Source of the DNA: a virus
Virus record (IMG/VR): IMGVR_UViG_3300032322_001803
Coordinates: 1-24,937 of that record
Direction: 5' to 3' (one strand)
Length of the DNA: 24,937 bases
The position numbers and the translations under genes are program-made. Below the pieces are notes generated by a model, which was not told the DNA's origin, made no database searches, and saw nothing but the letters and a program-made list of their open reading frames with translations. This document shows, piece by piece, positions 12,720-19,560 of the stretch (position 1 is its first letter; every line of letters starts with the position of its first letter).

Positions 12720-13076
12720 TTATTCTGCAACCTTTTCTGGTAATAACTCTAATAATTTTTTTGATTGTTGTTCAAAACCATCTTTGTTTAATTCTTCTGC
12801 AACTTCTTTAATAGTTTTTTGAGAATTTTCTATATATTCAAATGCCCAATCACGAGAGTCAGATAGGAATTTGATAAAGTTTTCTTTATGAAGCGAGTCT
12901 TCGTGTTGTTCATTATTACTAAATTTAAGTTTATTTAAATCTTGAAGCATTGTATACGCAACGTGCAACTCTGCTAAAGCAAAATTAGTCTTTTTTAATT
13001 TTTGCATTGCTGAAATATATCCTATTGCAAAAGAAACTGTTAGTGTTATAAAAAATATTAAAAGCCCTTTTTCCAT
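12720..13076 (-). CDS. Membrane-anchored coiled protein, 118 aa
   Basis: An N-terminal helix (LLIFFITLTVSFAIGYISA, about 5-23) is followed by a charged helical region rich in K, E and N with ENSQKTIKEVAEELNKDG. No family recognised; the shape suits a small phage membrane protein, perhaps a spanin- or Rz-like factor, though that role is not expected in single-membrane actinobacteria. A -10 (TACAAT) ends 6 bp before its ATG. Confidence 0.65.
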   Translation of the reverse strand: MEKGLLIFFITLTVSFAIGYISAMQKLKKTNFALAELHVAYTMLQDLNKLKFSNNEQHEDSLHKENFIKFLSDSRDWAFEYIENSQKTIKEVAEELNKDGFEQQSKKLLELLPEKVAE

Positions 13077-13082
13077 AATTCT

Positions 13083-13088
13083 ATTGTA
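13083..13088 (-). promoter_or_regulatory. -10 element of the gene starting at 13076
   Basis: Read leftward, TACAAT ends 6 bp before the ATG at 13076, the same spacing as the leaderless promoters elsewhere. The expected -35 (13106-13111, ATCTGT) is a poor match. Confidence 0.4.
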
Positions 13089-13103
13089 CTATACTTTCGG
13101 TCA

Positions 13104-13232
13104 TTACAGATCCCAATCGTCATCATCTAGGCTTACACCCTCAAAGGATTTTGATATTGATATAAATAATGCAACACCCGATATAATTAAAATGCTAATA
13201 ATGCTTAAAGGTATTAATAGTCTTTTTTTCAT
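13104..13232 (-). CDS. Small membrane protein with acidic tail, 42 aa
   Basis: MKKRLLIPLSIISILIISGV begins a single transmembrane helix, followed by a short soluble end SLDDDDWDL. The start overlaps the stop of the upstream gene as ATGA (13229-13232), and a TATTAT hexamer 6 bp upstream may be chance. Function unknown. Confidence 0.55.
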   Translation of the reverse strand: MKKRLLIPLSIISILIISGVALFISISKSFEGVSLDDDDWDL

Positions 13233-13348
13233 ATACTAATAATACTTTCACATTTGGTGCATGCATTATATGTTTTGCCAGTAAATGGACAAGATCCAGC
13301 GTCAATAAAATTATGACCTCTAAGTTTACAAATAAATAAATTTAACAT
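13229..13348 (-). CDS. Small cysteine-containing protein, 39 aa
   Basis: Encodes FICKLRGHNFIDAGSCPFTG followed by KTYNACTKCE: four cysteines in a Cx(n)C...CxxC layout with a phage-typical LRGH-x5-GSCPFTG-x-TY stretch. Zinc binding is likely. It starts 2 bp after the preceding gene's stop and overlaps the next gene by ATGA. Confidence 0.6.
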   Translation of the reverse strand: MLNLFICKLRGHNFIDAGSCPFTGKTYNACTKCESIISI

Positions 13349-13350
13349 TT

Positions 13351-13596
13351 TTAGCCATGCCACCTTTCTTGTACCAATAAAACACTTGCACCAAGATCCT
13401 CTAAAGTCTTTTTTACTTCATTAAGATATCCATATACGACTGGTTTTGATTCTTCTGTCATATTGTTATACTGTTCTTCATCAACAGTTACCTTTAAGAA
13501 AAATAGTTTATCTTCAACTTTAATATGAAATCCGCCAGGACATTCAATATTATTAAATGCATCCCACATTTCTTTTGTATAATATGCCTTGCTCAT
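13351..13596 (-). CDS. Hypothetical protein, tandem paralogue 2, 81 aa
   Basis: 81 aa sharing with its upstream neighbour the elements YT-x-M, N-I-x-x-P-x-GF, FL-x-(V/I)-x-(V/L)-DE-x-Q, and an end helix L-x-x-x-GA-x-(V/L)-L-V. The order suggests a small alpha/beta protein. It overlaps the neighbour by 4 bp (ATGA). Neither copy is recognised. Confidence 0.65.
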   Translation of the reverse strand: MSKAYYTKEMWDAFNNIECPGGFHIKVEDKLFFLKVTVDEEQYNNMTEESKPVVYGYLNEVKKTLEDLGASVLLVQERWHG

Positions 13597-13826
13597 TTTT
13601 GTGCTGCCTCCCTTGTAACTAAAACAATTGCACCATTTTGTTCTAAAGCATTCTTTAGGTTAACAACATATTGAAGTGCTTTAATTTTTTCATCATGAAA
13701 CATTTTTGCAAATTGTTTCTCATCTAATTTTATCGTAAGAAAGTGTTCGTTGTCAATAATATTAACCCCAAAACCTTTTGGTGCTTGAATATTATGTACA
13801 ACCCTACGCATAGAATCTGTATACAT
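13593..13826 (-). CDS. Hypothetical protein, tandem paralogue 1, 77 aa
   Basis: 77 aa from the ATG at 13826, which shares a base with the stop of the DUF2061 gene (TAATG) and follows GGGGAAG by 6 bp; its first residues then align with those of the downstream paralogue (MYTDSM against YYTKEM). Starts at 13841 or 13856 would add a stub lacking in the paralogue. Conserved features: QAPKGFGVNII, KLDEKQF, NGAIVLV. Function unknown. Confidence 0.65.
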   Translation of the reverse strand: MYTDSMRRVVHNIQAPKGFGVNIIDNEHFLTIKLDEKQFAKMFHDEKIKALQYVVNLKNALEQNGAIVLVTREAAQK

Positions 13827-14029
13827 TATTTTCTTCCCCATTGAATGTAATTCCAACCACGTTCATGTGCATAATAAATAAATATTTTAACTACAGTTTC
13901 CCAAAATGCAATTGTTATAGAAAGTGAAGCATTTTTTGTAATGGCATAAGCAACAGCAACAGATGATAGAGTTCCCCATATGCGATAACTTAATGCCTTA
14001 ATAAAAGATCTAGCCCTAGTTACTTTCAT
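13826..14029 (-). CDS. DUF2061 membrane protein, 67 aa
   Basis: The protein reads SFIKALSYRIWGTLSSVAVA, then two transmembrane helices, then ETVVKIFIYYAHERGWNYI and WGR, the full DUF2061 pattern with its conserved R-x-W-G-T and ERxW. The family is of unknown function and occurs next to sulfate-activation genes in some bacteria; here a kinase with an APS-kinase-like domain is encoded about 100 bp upstream. Confidence 0.88.
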   Translation of the reverse strand: MKVTRARSFIKALSYRIWGTLSSVAVAYAITKNASLSITIAFWETVVKIFIYYAHERGWNYIQWGRK

Positions 14030-14141
14030 CTTTTATATCTTTCTCAAACATACTCTTAACAAACTTTTCTTCTGCATCAGCAATTCCTTGGCCAATGTTA
14101 GATGCCCAGTTTACGACGTTTTTCAGTAGCCGAAATAGCAT
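14016..14141 (-). CDS. Small hypothetical protein bridging two genes, 41 aa
   Basis: Begins MLFRLLKNVVNWASNIGQGI and continues ADAEEKFVKSMFEKDIKDESN: an amphipathic helix then a charged helix. It fills the only gap between the kinase fusion and the DUF2061 gene, overlapping the first by 44 bp and the second by 14 bp. A longer overlap than usual lowers confidence. A start further inside is possible but lacks an ATG before residue 30. Confidence 0.5.
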   Translation of the reverse strand: MLFRLLKNVVNWASNIGQGIADAEEKFVKSMFEKDIKDESN

Positions 14142-14859
14142 GAATCTCTGCCCCCAAATCTACTTGCTCAATCTTGTATCCAACATCTCTGCCATACACA
14201 ATGTTAGTAATGTTTGGCAAACGCAATACCATTGCACCATCCATAAACTCATCTTTAGCAATATATTCTTTTACTTGATCAAATGTAAGTGGATCTTTTT
14301 CACTTGTGTTATATGTGTTTCGCACTCCAAGTAATACTTGATTAGTTCTCATTCCAGCCTGCAAATACAATGCATGATGTCCTTCATGCCAAGGCTGATA
14401 TCTTCCAAGCATTAATGTTGTTGGAGCAGACCAATCATGTAAGTTATATAATGCTATAACCTCTGTTGCTTTTTCATATGCATTTAACTCATGATTGTTA
14501 AAGGCACAGGAATAACTTTTTGGAACTTCCCACATTTTATTGGTATCTTCAAAACGTCCTTCTTCAATTGTGTTCATCCAAATAAGAATATCAGGCTTAC
14601 CAAAAGCCTCACGAGTTTGTTCTGTAGGACAGACAAAATCTACAATTACTGGAGCAACTCCTTGTTTGGCAATAAGTCTTGCCATCTCTCCCATGCGTCT
14701 TGCTTGCTCTATGCGATCTTCTGGAGTAAATCCAAGATCAGAATTAACAGTTGAACGAACCTCATCTGCATTAAGATGTATAGCATTAATGCGATCTTTT
14801 AATGCTTTTGCTAATTCTGTTTTTCCAGAACCAGGTAGTCCAACTATTTGTATTATCAC
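14098..14859 (-). CDS. APS-kinase-like domain fused to an HxGH nucleotidyltransferase
   Basis: 253 aa from a GTG at 14859 (GGAG 5 bp upstream; ATG at 14886 is the alternative). The N-terminal domain has the P-loop GLPGSGKTE (7-15) and LNADEVRSTVNSDLGFTPED, then RMGEMARLIAKQG, closely following CysC-type APS kinases. The C-terminal domain has LMLGRYQPWHEGHHAL (149-164, HEGH) and ISATEKRR (242-249), the two ends of a cytidylyltransferase/NMN adenylyltransferase active site. It probably phosphorylates a small molecule and activates it with a nucleotide. The order is opposite to NadR. The DUF2061 neighbour suggests sulfate chemistry, the glycan block sugar chemistry; neither is settled. Confidence 0.78.
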   Translation of the reverse strand: MIIQIVGLPGSGKTELAKALKDRINAIHLNADEVRSTVNSDLGFTPEDRIEQARRMGEMARLIAKQGVAPVIVDFVCPTEQTREAFGKPDILIWMNTIEEGRFEDTNKMWEVPKSYSCAFNNHELNAYEKATEVIALYNLHDWSAPTTLMLGRYQPWHEGHHALYLQAGMRTNQVLLGVRNTYNTSEKDPLTFDQVKEYIAKDEFMDGAMVLRLPNITNIVYGRDVGYKIEQVDLGAEIHAISATEKRRKLGI

Positions 14860-14861
14860 TA

Positions 14862-15143
14862 CTACTCCATTGTCAATGCTTGCCATGTATTAGACCAGTC
14901 TTGCTTTGACTTGTGTCTATTAAATTCCCTTGAAATTTCTCCACCCTCTAAGTATACTCCACCCCAAACACCCCACTCTTTGCCAGATATACCATTTGCA
15001 AAACATATTTTTTTAACGGGGCATTGCATACAAATTTTATCTATTCCATTACGAAGTTCTAATTTATCCTCATATTCTTCAAAATAAAGGTTTGTTTCAA
15101 GGCCTAAACAAGATGCCTCATCTTTCCATAAATGCTGTTTCAA
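14862..15143 (-). CDS. WhiB-family iron-sulfur transcription regulator
   Basis: 93 aa with all four cluster-binding cysteines: C12 in EASCLGL, then C38, C41 and C47 in ICMQCPVKKIC, followed by the invariant GVWGG (58-62). WhiB proteins hold a [4Fe-4S] cluster, bind the principal sigma factor and control transcription; they are confined to Actinobacteria and their phages, which is the best host clue here. Phage copies (WhiBTM4) can block host Wbl function. The basic C-terminal tail is short (NRHKSK), so DNA contact may be weak. Confidence 0.93.
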   Translation of the reverse strand: MKQHLWKDEASCLGLETNLYFEEYEDKLELRNGIDKICMQCPVKKICFANGISGKEWGVWGGVYLEGGEISREFNRHKSKQDWSNTWQALTME

Positions 15144-15145
15144 GA

Positions 15146-15355
15146 TTACTCCCTATACTTATTAGGGATATCCCAACCATCACGACCAGGCTTATAAACT
15201 TTGTGGACATACCACTTATCTTTTATTCTAATTCCATTAACCGATGTTTTAGCAACGTCTGATTCTTTTAAATCAATTACGTCCCAACCATTCCACAATA
15301 GGTTATCGTTTTTATTAATAATCTTTTCCATTGTGTTTAAACTTCTAATAAACAT
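15146..15355 (-). CDS. Small hypothetical protein, 69 aa
   Basis: 69 residues with LLWNGWDVIDLKESDVAKTS, IRIKDKWYVHKVYKPGRDGW and an end DIPNKYRE, a beta-rich aromatic composition. AAGGAG is 4 bp before the ATG at 15355. A second start (MEKII) lies at 15331. It ends 2 bp before the WhiB gene, so they share a transcript. Not recognised. Confidence 0.65.
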   Translation of the reverse strand: MFIRSLNTMEKIINKNDNLLWNGWDVIDLKESDVAKTSVNGIRIKDKWYVHKVYKPGRDGWDIPNKYRE

Positions 15356-15363
15356 ATCTCTCC

Positions 15364-15714
15364 TTAGTACCTAAAAAGTCCAACTTCAATATTCTTTGCT
15401 TCAGCAGAGTAAACTAACCTAGACTTTGATTCATTTGGCTTGCTTAAAAAAGCAAAATAGTTTACTTGATCCATATTTTTATCTAGCCACGCTGGAGCAG
15501 TATTATAAAACTTAATTTTTTTTCCTCTGGCTTTCATTCCTCTTTCAGATAAATTTGAAAACTCAGAAACGAAGTTGTTTACATTTGAAGGACCAACAGA
15601 ATAGATTATAAACTCCTGATCATCTTCTTTCATGCTAGATAAAGCAACGCTCATTGCACGAAGAAAGACATTATAGTCTTTAAATTCTGTCGTCCCCTGC
15701 ACTGCTACTATCAT
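15364..15714 (-). CDS. Possible Rossmann/SLOG-like protein, 116 aa
   Basis: The sequence opens with MIVAVQGTTEFKDYNVFLRA, a beta strand, glycine turn and helix, later EFIIYSVGPSNVNNFVSEF and KKIKFYNTAPAWL, suggesting alternating beta/alpha units as in SLOG/DUF2493 nucleotide-binding proteins of phages. No catalytic motif is decisive. The ATG at 15714 is preferred to TTG at 15723; it overlaps the preceding gene by 35 bp. Confidence 0.55.
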   Translation of the reverse strand: MIVAVQGTTEFKDYNVFLRAMSVALSSMKEDDQEFIIYSVGPSNVNNFVSEFSNLSERGMKARGKKIKFYNTAPAWLDKNMDQVNYFAFLSKPNESKSRLVYSAEAKNIEVGLFRY

Positions 15715-16126
15715 TTGGCCCAACCCCTTTGTTTAAATCATCTAAGATGTCCATCATCTTTTTTAATTCTTTATTACTCATAGAGTACATATCTATTGGT
15801 TTTATAGTGTTTTCGTCTATTCTTCCATTAATAGAGTTAGCAGTATAAAACACATTGTCAACTGTCCAATATGCCATATCATCGGCTATAACAACCTTTA
15901 ACATATTTTTCTGAACATGTTTTTGTGATTGAGTTATAACTTTTGGTTTATCAAACATTTCTTTTGGAATAACATCTTTAATGATTTCATATATATTACT
16001 TTGTCTATATGTAATCTTTTTTAAAAATATCTTCCTATCTTTGTTTGATACCTTAAGTATAAACCAAACAGCCATGAATGTCAAGGCTGCTGGCAAGGCA
16101 TAGAAAAATATTTTTAAAGAATCCAC
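15680..16126 (-). CDS. Membrane-anchored hypothetical protein, 148 aa
   Basis: A GTG start opens an N-terminal membrane helix (LKIFFYALPAALTFMAVWFI), then a basic stretch (DRKIFLKKITYRQ) and a soluble domain ending in a low-complexity tail. The ITYRQSNIYEI stretch recalls short actinophage membrane proteins. The GTG lies 2 bp after the TAA of the upstream gene. Function unknown. Confidence 0.65.
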   Translation of the reverse strand: MDSLKIFFYALPAALTFMAVWFILKVSNKDRKIFLKKITYRQSNIYEIIKDVIPKEMFDKPKVITQSQKHVQKNMLKVVIADDMAYWTVDNVFYTANSINGRIDENTIKPIDMYSMSNKELKKMMDILDDLNKGVGPNDSSSAGDDRI

Positions 16127-16128
16127 TT

Positions 16129-16305
16129 TTACTCTTTTTTGTCAATAACTTTTTTTGTTGCTGGAACTGGAACATCGCTATTTACAAGACTAATAGCCTT
16201 ATTTAACTTTATTTGTGTTTGCAACAAACTTAATTCAAGATCAGACTTGCTTTGTCTATAGAATGTTAATAATTGCATTAACTCTTCTCTAGTTAAATCA
16301 TCCAT
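16129..16305 (-). CDS. Small helical protein, 58 aa
   Basis: Reads MDDLTREELMQLLTFYRQSK, then a leucine/glutamine-rich helix DLELSLLQTQIKLNKA, ending VPVPATKKVIDKKE. The heptad-like leucines suggest a short coiled coil. It starts 4 bp after the stop of the preceding gene and its stop lies just before the next GTG. It is a plausible gene missed by length cut-offs. Confidence 0.6.
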   Translation of the reverse strand: MDDLTREELMQLLTFYRQSKSDLELSLLQTQIKLNKAISLVNSDVPVPATKKVIDKKE

Positions 16306-16309
16306 TTAT

Positions 16310-16681
16310 CTACCCCTTTTTGAAACTAAAAGCGCTTCCAATCCACGCCTTTTCTGCCTTATTCTTTTCTCTTTCAACTATTGCACGACTCCATGAAAAG
16401 CCTGCGTCTCCGCCCCAAGCGTCCCACATAATTCTTCCGTTAGATGGAAACTCTGGACCATCATAAAAACCTTTTCCTTTTTTGTCCACTTCGTGACGTG
16501 AAAAAAATGAATACATTCTTTTAACTGTATCTAAAGACATTGACCTACCAGCAACTATATCTGTGGCTCTTCCCCAACCTACAGGAGTTCCTGCACCAGT
16601 AGCCTTGCCATCTTCTTTCCATTTTAAAGCACGACGGGCAGCAGACTTCATACCAGCATTTGGAGAGTATGTATCAGCCAT
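16310..16681 (-). CDS. Phage head-associated protein of unknown function
   Basis: 123 aa containing AGMKSAARRALKWKEDG, GWGRATDIVAGRSMSLDTVK, RMYSFFSRHEVDKKGKGFYD and GRIMWDAWGGDAGFSWSR. I recall this block (GMK..A..GL.W, ARA.DI..G, RHEVDK.GKGF, WxxWGGDAG) from domains at the ends of phage portal, head-morphogenesis or prohead-protease proteins. A stand-alone copy suggests a virion or assembly part; no enzyme motif is evident. Confidence 0.7.
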   Translation of the reverse strand: MADTYSPNAGMKSAARRALKWKEDGKATGAGTPVGWGRATDIVAGRSMSLDTVKRMYSFFSRHEVDKKGKGFYDGPEFPSNGRIMWDAWGGDAGFSWSRAIVEREKNKAEKAWIGSAFSFKKG

Positions 16682-16832
16682 TGACAGTCTTTTTCTGTGA
16701 TTTATTTAAATATGGACCAAGGTCTGCTTTAATGGATCCGTCTTTTCTTAGACGAACAATTCTTCCATTTTTAATTTGCATTGGATTAAATGCTTGGTTT
16801 GAATAATAAGATGCAGAAGATCTTTTAGCCAT
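16674..16832 (-). CDS. Small basic protein, 52 aa
   Basis: Begins MAKRSSASYYSNQAFNPMQI and ends KADLGPYLNKSQKKTVNG, rich in Lys, Arg, Ser and Asn. The ATG shares a base with the stop of the upstream gene (TAATGG) and its TGA overlaps the next start by 8 bp, so it lies in a coupled trio of head-type genes. Function unknown. Confidence 0.6.
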   Translation of the reverse strand: MAKRSSASYYSNQAFNPMQIKNGRIVRLRKDGSIKADLGPYLNKSQKKTVNG

Positions 16833-17767
16833 TATTTTGTAAACCTTTTTGGATCAAAAGACCCATCCCAAATACTTTTTGTTGTATTCTGTGAGTCTGA
16901 TTTATACATACCACCACGACGCTTATATTCCTGCACTACCCATGAATTAGCAACTGCAGATGGATAAACATCAAACTTGTCTTTTGCTTCTTGAACCACT
17001 CTTGCATAAAGTTTTGGATTAGAAGGTGTTGATCCACCTCTACGTGGTTTAATAAATTCGCTATAATTTGGTTTTTTTGCTTTTTCCATATCATCTTCCA
17101 TTTCATTTAATTTACCAACAGGAACACAGTTAGGAACCATGCGTCCACCTTTTTCTTTCATGCCAAGTTGTTCATATCCAACCCAGCAAGCCTTAGCAAC
17201 ATTGTCCCATTTGTCCATCTCTTCATCGTCTGAATAATAAGAATTATCTGATTTGCCAATTTGTGCATCATACATAGCCATCATCATCTCTGAATCCATT
17301 TCTGGAATTCCTGAATCAGTGGACCCCATCTCAACTACAAGATCTACTGATACAGATAATGATTCAACTTTAATAACTTCAGACATGCGATGATAAGAAA
17401 CATATGCTGTTTCTTCCCATGCACCATCTTCTTCTTCATATTCACGAACAATAACTGGCTTATCATTTTCTATGTATTCCATAGAATATTCTGATCCTGG
17501 CAATCCAAGCAATCCTGCATTAGTCATTACGTACTCAACACGACCAACCATATTTTTATCGTCTTCGCCCATATACATAACAAAATCGCCTTCTTTAATT
17601 TCATGCATACTTTTTCCTATGTTACCTTCAGAGCGATTGATTGCATAAATTTGTGCTGCTGCTTCTGCCCTTGTCTGGTGGCACCCCATAACTTCATTAG
17701 TACCTTCTTTTAATGCTGGGTATCCAGAACATCCGAATGAGCCTTTGGCTCCAACTCTATATGGCAT
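16832..17767 (-). CDS. Multi-domain phage head-associated protein
   Basis: 311 aa with three separable parts. Residues 1-50 include CSGYPALKEGTNEVMGCHQT followed by RAEAAAQIYAINRSE, a small cysteine-containing module also seen beside phage prohead proteases. Residues 55-150 form a beta-rich domain (KEGDFVMYMGEDDKNMVGRV). The C-terminal part, KPNYSEFIKPRRGGSTP and then KFDVYPSAVANSWVVQEYKR followed by RGG, fits a DUF5872-type module. It likely belongs to head assembly; no catalytic residues can be assigned. AGGAGG stands before the ATG. Confidence 0.65.
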   Translation of the reverse strand: MPYRVGAKGSFGCSGYPALKEGTNEVMGCHQTRAEAAAQIYAINRSEGNIGKSMHEIKEGDFVMYMGEDDKNMVGRVEYVMTNAGLLGLPGSEYSMEYIENDKPVIVREYEEEDGAWEETAYVSYHRMSEVIKVESLSVSVDLVVEMGSTDSGIPEMDSEMMMAMYDAQIGKSDNSYYSDDEEMDKWDNVAKACWVGYEQLGMKEKGGRMVPNCVPVGKLNEMEDDMEKAKKPNYSEFIKPRRGGSTPSNPKLYARVVQEAKDKFDVYPSAVANSWVVQEYKRRGGMYKSDSQNTTKSIWDGSFDPKRFTK

Positions 17768-17792
17768 AACAAACCTCCTAGGTTATATACTG

Positions 17793-17798
17793 ATTATA
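17793..17798 (-). promoter_or_regulatory. -10 element upstream of the head-type operon
   Basis: Leftward TATAAT right after the stop of the preceding gene, about 25 bp before the ATG at 17767. Initiation 6-7 bp downstream would give a short leader carrying the strong AGGAGG ribosome site. No convincing -35 at 17 bp. Confidence 0.35.
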
Positions 17799-18137
17799 TC
17801 AGAGTTCTTCTTTAGGAGATATCAATAGACGTTTAATTTCATGCAAGGACCATTGGTCTTTTGCTGAAAGTTTATTAATTTCTTCTTTATTTAATGCTTT
17901 TTCCGATAGTGTTATTATTGGGTCTTTTTCAAATAAATCAATATTTATATACCCTTTTTCCCAAAGCCCCATAACTTCAGTATTAACGCTTGATATATGG
18001 TCTTCATATAGTTCTGGCATAAGTTCTTTAATCTTAGGAGTAAAGGCATAAAGCAACTCTCCAGTTTGAGAATCAACTCCAGCAGCCTGAATTCCACCCT
18101 TTAAAATAAGATCTTCTATTAATTCTTCATCACTCAT
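17799..18137 (-). CDS. Hypothetical helical protein, 112 aa
   Basis: 112 aa: MSDEELIEDLILKGGIQAAG, then GELLYAFTPKIKELMPELYE and a charged C terminus (LSAKDQWSLHEIKRLLISPK). The composition is that of a helical phage structural or regulatory protein. It overlaps the thioredoxin gene by 8 bp. No family recognised. Confidence 0.65.
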   Translation of the reverse strand: MSDEELIEDLILKGGIQAAGVDSQTGELLYAFTPKIKELMPELYEDHISSVNTEVMGLWEKGYINIDLFEKDPIITLSEKALNKEEINKLSAKDQWSLHEIKRLLISPKEEL

Positions 18138-18381
18138 TATTTATAAAGTCTTCTAATTGATTTTTTGTTTGTGCTCCAGAAGTGCGCTTAACAGACTTTT
18201 CATTTTTAAATAATATAAATGTTGGTACTGAAGAAATCTCAAACTTTTTAACAAGTTCTTTCTCAATATCAACATCTATAATTTGAAAAGAATAACCATC
18301 TTTGATTAACTCTTCAACAATTGGGCGAACTTTTTTACAAGGTCCACACCAGTCTGCTGTAAAATAAAATACGTGTTTCAT
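18130..18381 (-). CDS. Thioredoxin
   Basis: 83 aa minimal thioredoxin fold with the active site W11-C12-G13-P14-C15 (FTADWCGPCKKVRP) and the cis-proline region SVPTFILF (P53). It would reduce disulfides in the cytosol with host thioredoxin reductase. Shorter than bacterial Trx (about 105 aa), as usual for phage forms, lacking the first strand and helix. Overlaps the upstream nuclease gene by 4 bp. Confidence 0.93.
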   Translation of the reverse strand: MKHVFYFTADWCGPCKKVRPIVEELIKDGYSFQIIDVDIEKELVKKFEISSVPTFILFKNEKSVKRTSGAQTKNQLEDFINNE

Positions 18382-18785
18382 TTTCCAGACTTTACTCTAG
18401 CCTTTTTTAATGCCTCAAAATCTTTAATCTTAGTGTCACCAAGATAGCCCCATGCATATCCATCATTAATCATTTTATCATTAACAGACTCTGTGTCACC
18501 ATTTACATATAGCCAACCTAAAATGCGACCAAACTTTTCTGAAGAGTTCATCTTTTCTGTTTTAATAACTACCGACTTAGCATCCTTAAGATGTTTTTTT
18601 AAATAATCTTTTGATTCAAGACCAAGAGCCTTTTCAACCTTGTCTGTTGTGCGTGACTCTGGTGTATCAATTCCAGCAAGACGAACACGGGAGGCAAATA
18701 ATATATCAAATCCTAAATCAATCACAACATCAATTGTGTCTCCATCAACAACATTTTTTACTTCTTTTACAAAATATTCATACAT
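18378..18785 (-). CDS. Staphylococcal nuclease-like (thermonuclease family) nuclease
   Basis: 135 aa with VDGDTIDVVIDLGF (13-26), ASRVRLAGIDTPESR (31-45) and EKFGRILGWLYV (83-94), covering the catalytic Arg35, calcium-site Asp and Glu43 and the second Arg87 of the SNase fold. It cleaves DNA and RNA to 3'-phosphomononucleotides with Ca2+. No signal peptide, so an intracellular or lysis-released nuclease. Its 3' end overlaps the thioredoxin gene; its ATG overlaps the upstream gene's stop. Confidence 0.9.
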   Translation of the reverse strand: MYEYFVKEVKNVVDGDTIDVVIDLGFDILFASRVRLAGIDTPESRTTDKVEKALGLESKDYLKKHLKDAKSVVIKTEKMNSSEKFGRILGWLYVNGDTESVNDKMINDGYAWGYLGDTKIKDFEALKKARVKSGK

Positions 18786-19039
18786 TAGTAGTCTTTACCT
18801 TTCGCTTTATTTTCAACTAATTTTTCACGTTCGTCAATTATAGTAAGCATAAATGACATCATTTTCGCATAGCCTTCTTTATTATCCATAATTTTATTAT
18901 AGTGATGACCACAAAACATTAAATCTCCAGTTAGTCCAGTTACTTTTACAAGGGCTTCTGCTGCACAAGAGTCGCAGCGATCCATAGGACCAAGAATCCA
19001 CTCTTTATTTACAACTTCTTCTGCAATCATTGTATTCAT
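18785..19039 (-). CDS. DUF7455-type zinc protein, 84 aa
   Basis: RCDSCAAEALVKVTGLTGDL followed by MFCGHHYNKI: a CxxC pair, a beta hairpin, then C-x-H-H, the pattern of the actinobacterial DUF7455 family, here with a longer helical C terminus. Zinc binding is likely; the role is unknown. The start at 19039 could instead be the ATG at 19030. A TATACT abuts the first ATG. Confidence 0.8.
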   Translation of the reverse strand: MNTMIAEEVVNKEWILGPMDRCDSCAAEALVKVTGLTGDLMFCGHHYNKIMDNKEGYAKMMSFMLTIIDEREKLVENKAKGKDY

Positions 19040-19048
19040 AGTATACCG

Positions 19049-19222
19049 TTACTTTCTATTATCAGTAGAATAAAATCCTGGGGCATTAAACATGACTCCA
19101 GGAGATGACCATTGTCTTTGCATTATTACACCACAACATGAAGGCTCTCTGTCTTCACCAAACTCTCTTTTAAATTCAATGCTACAAGAACATGTTGTGC
19201 ACTTATAATCATATGTTGGCAT
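19049..19222 (-). CDS. FmdB-family zinc-ribbon protein, 57 aa
   Basis: Begins MPTYDYKCTTCSCSIEFKRE and continues with SCCGVIMQRQWSSPGVMF: the PxYxYxCxxC start and second cysteine pair are the FmdB/CxxC_CxxC_SSSS signature, a putative regulatory zinc ribbon. GGAG lies 5 bp before the ATG. The second CC pair is compressed compared with the usual CxxC. Confidence 0.85.
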   Translation of the reverse strand: MPTYDYKCTTCSCSIEFKREFGEDREPSCCGVIMQRQWSSPGVMFNAPGFYSTDNRK

Positions 19223-19260
19223 ATTTTCTCCAGTTTAATAATAATATATTAAGTATATCA

Positions 19261-19536
19261 TTAGGCTATGTTGTTTGTCAATCTGTTATGTGTTCTTATT
19301 CTGTGGCAATTAGCACAAACAACTTCACATTTTTCTATTTCTTTTTTAATTGCTTTCCAAGAAAAGCCATCATGAATCATTCTTGATATATTATATTTTT
19401 TATCTCTTATGTGATCAAAGTCTAATATAATATGATTATTAATTCCACAATCAAAACAACCAGAATCTTCTTTTATTTTAGCAAGACGAATTTTATACTC
19501 TTGCTTGTTATAATGGTCTAACTCTTTGTCAGTCAT
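19261..19536 (-). CDS. HNH endonuclease
   Basis: 91 aa with CFDCG (27-31), ILDFDHI (37-43; the catalytic DH) and CEVVCANCHRIRTHNR (70-85), a zinc-supported beta-beta-alpha-metal HNH fold. Stand-alone HNH proteins occur in phages as homing nucleases or as packaging cofactors. It directly follows a candidate structured RNA. TATAAT lies 8 bp before its ATG. Confidence 0.88.
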   Translation of the reverse strand: MTDKELDHYNKQEYKIRLAKIKEDSGCFDCGINNHIILDFDHIRDKKYNISRMIHDGFSWKAIKKEIEKCEVVCANCHRIRTHNRLTNNIA

Positions 19537-19560
19537 TAAACATAATTATATCAGTGTGTA

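Noticed and set aside
14491-14893. Two overlapping plus-strand frames (87 and 117 codons).
   Set aside because: They are antisense to the P-loop domain of the kinase fusion; no ribosome site or family resemblance.
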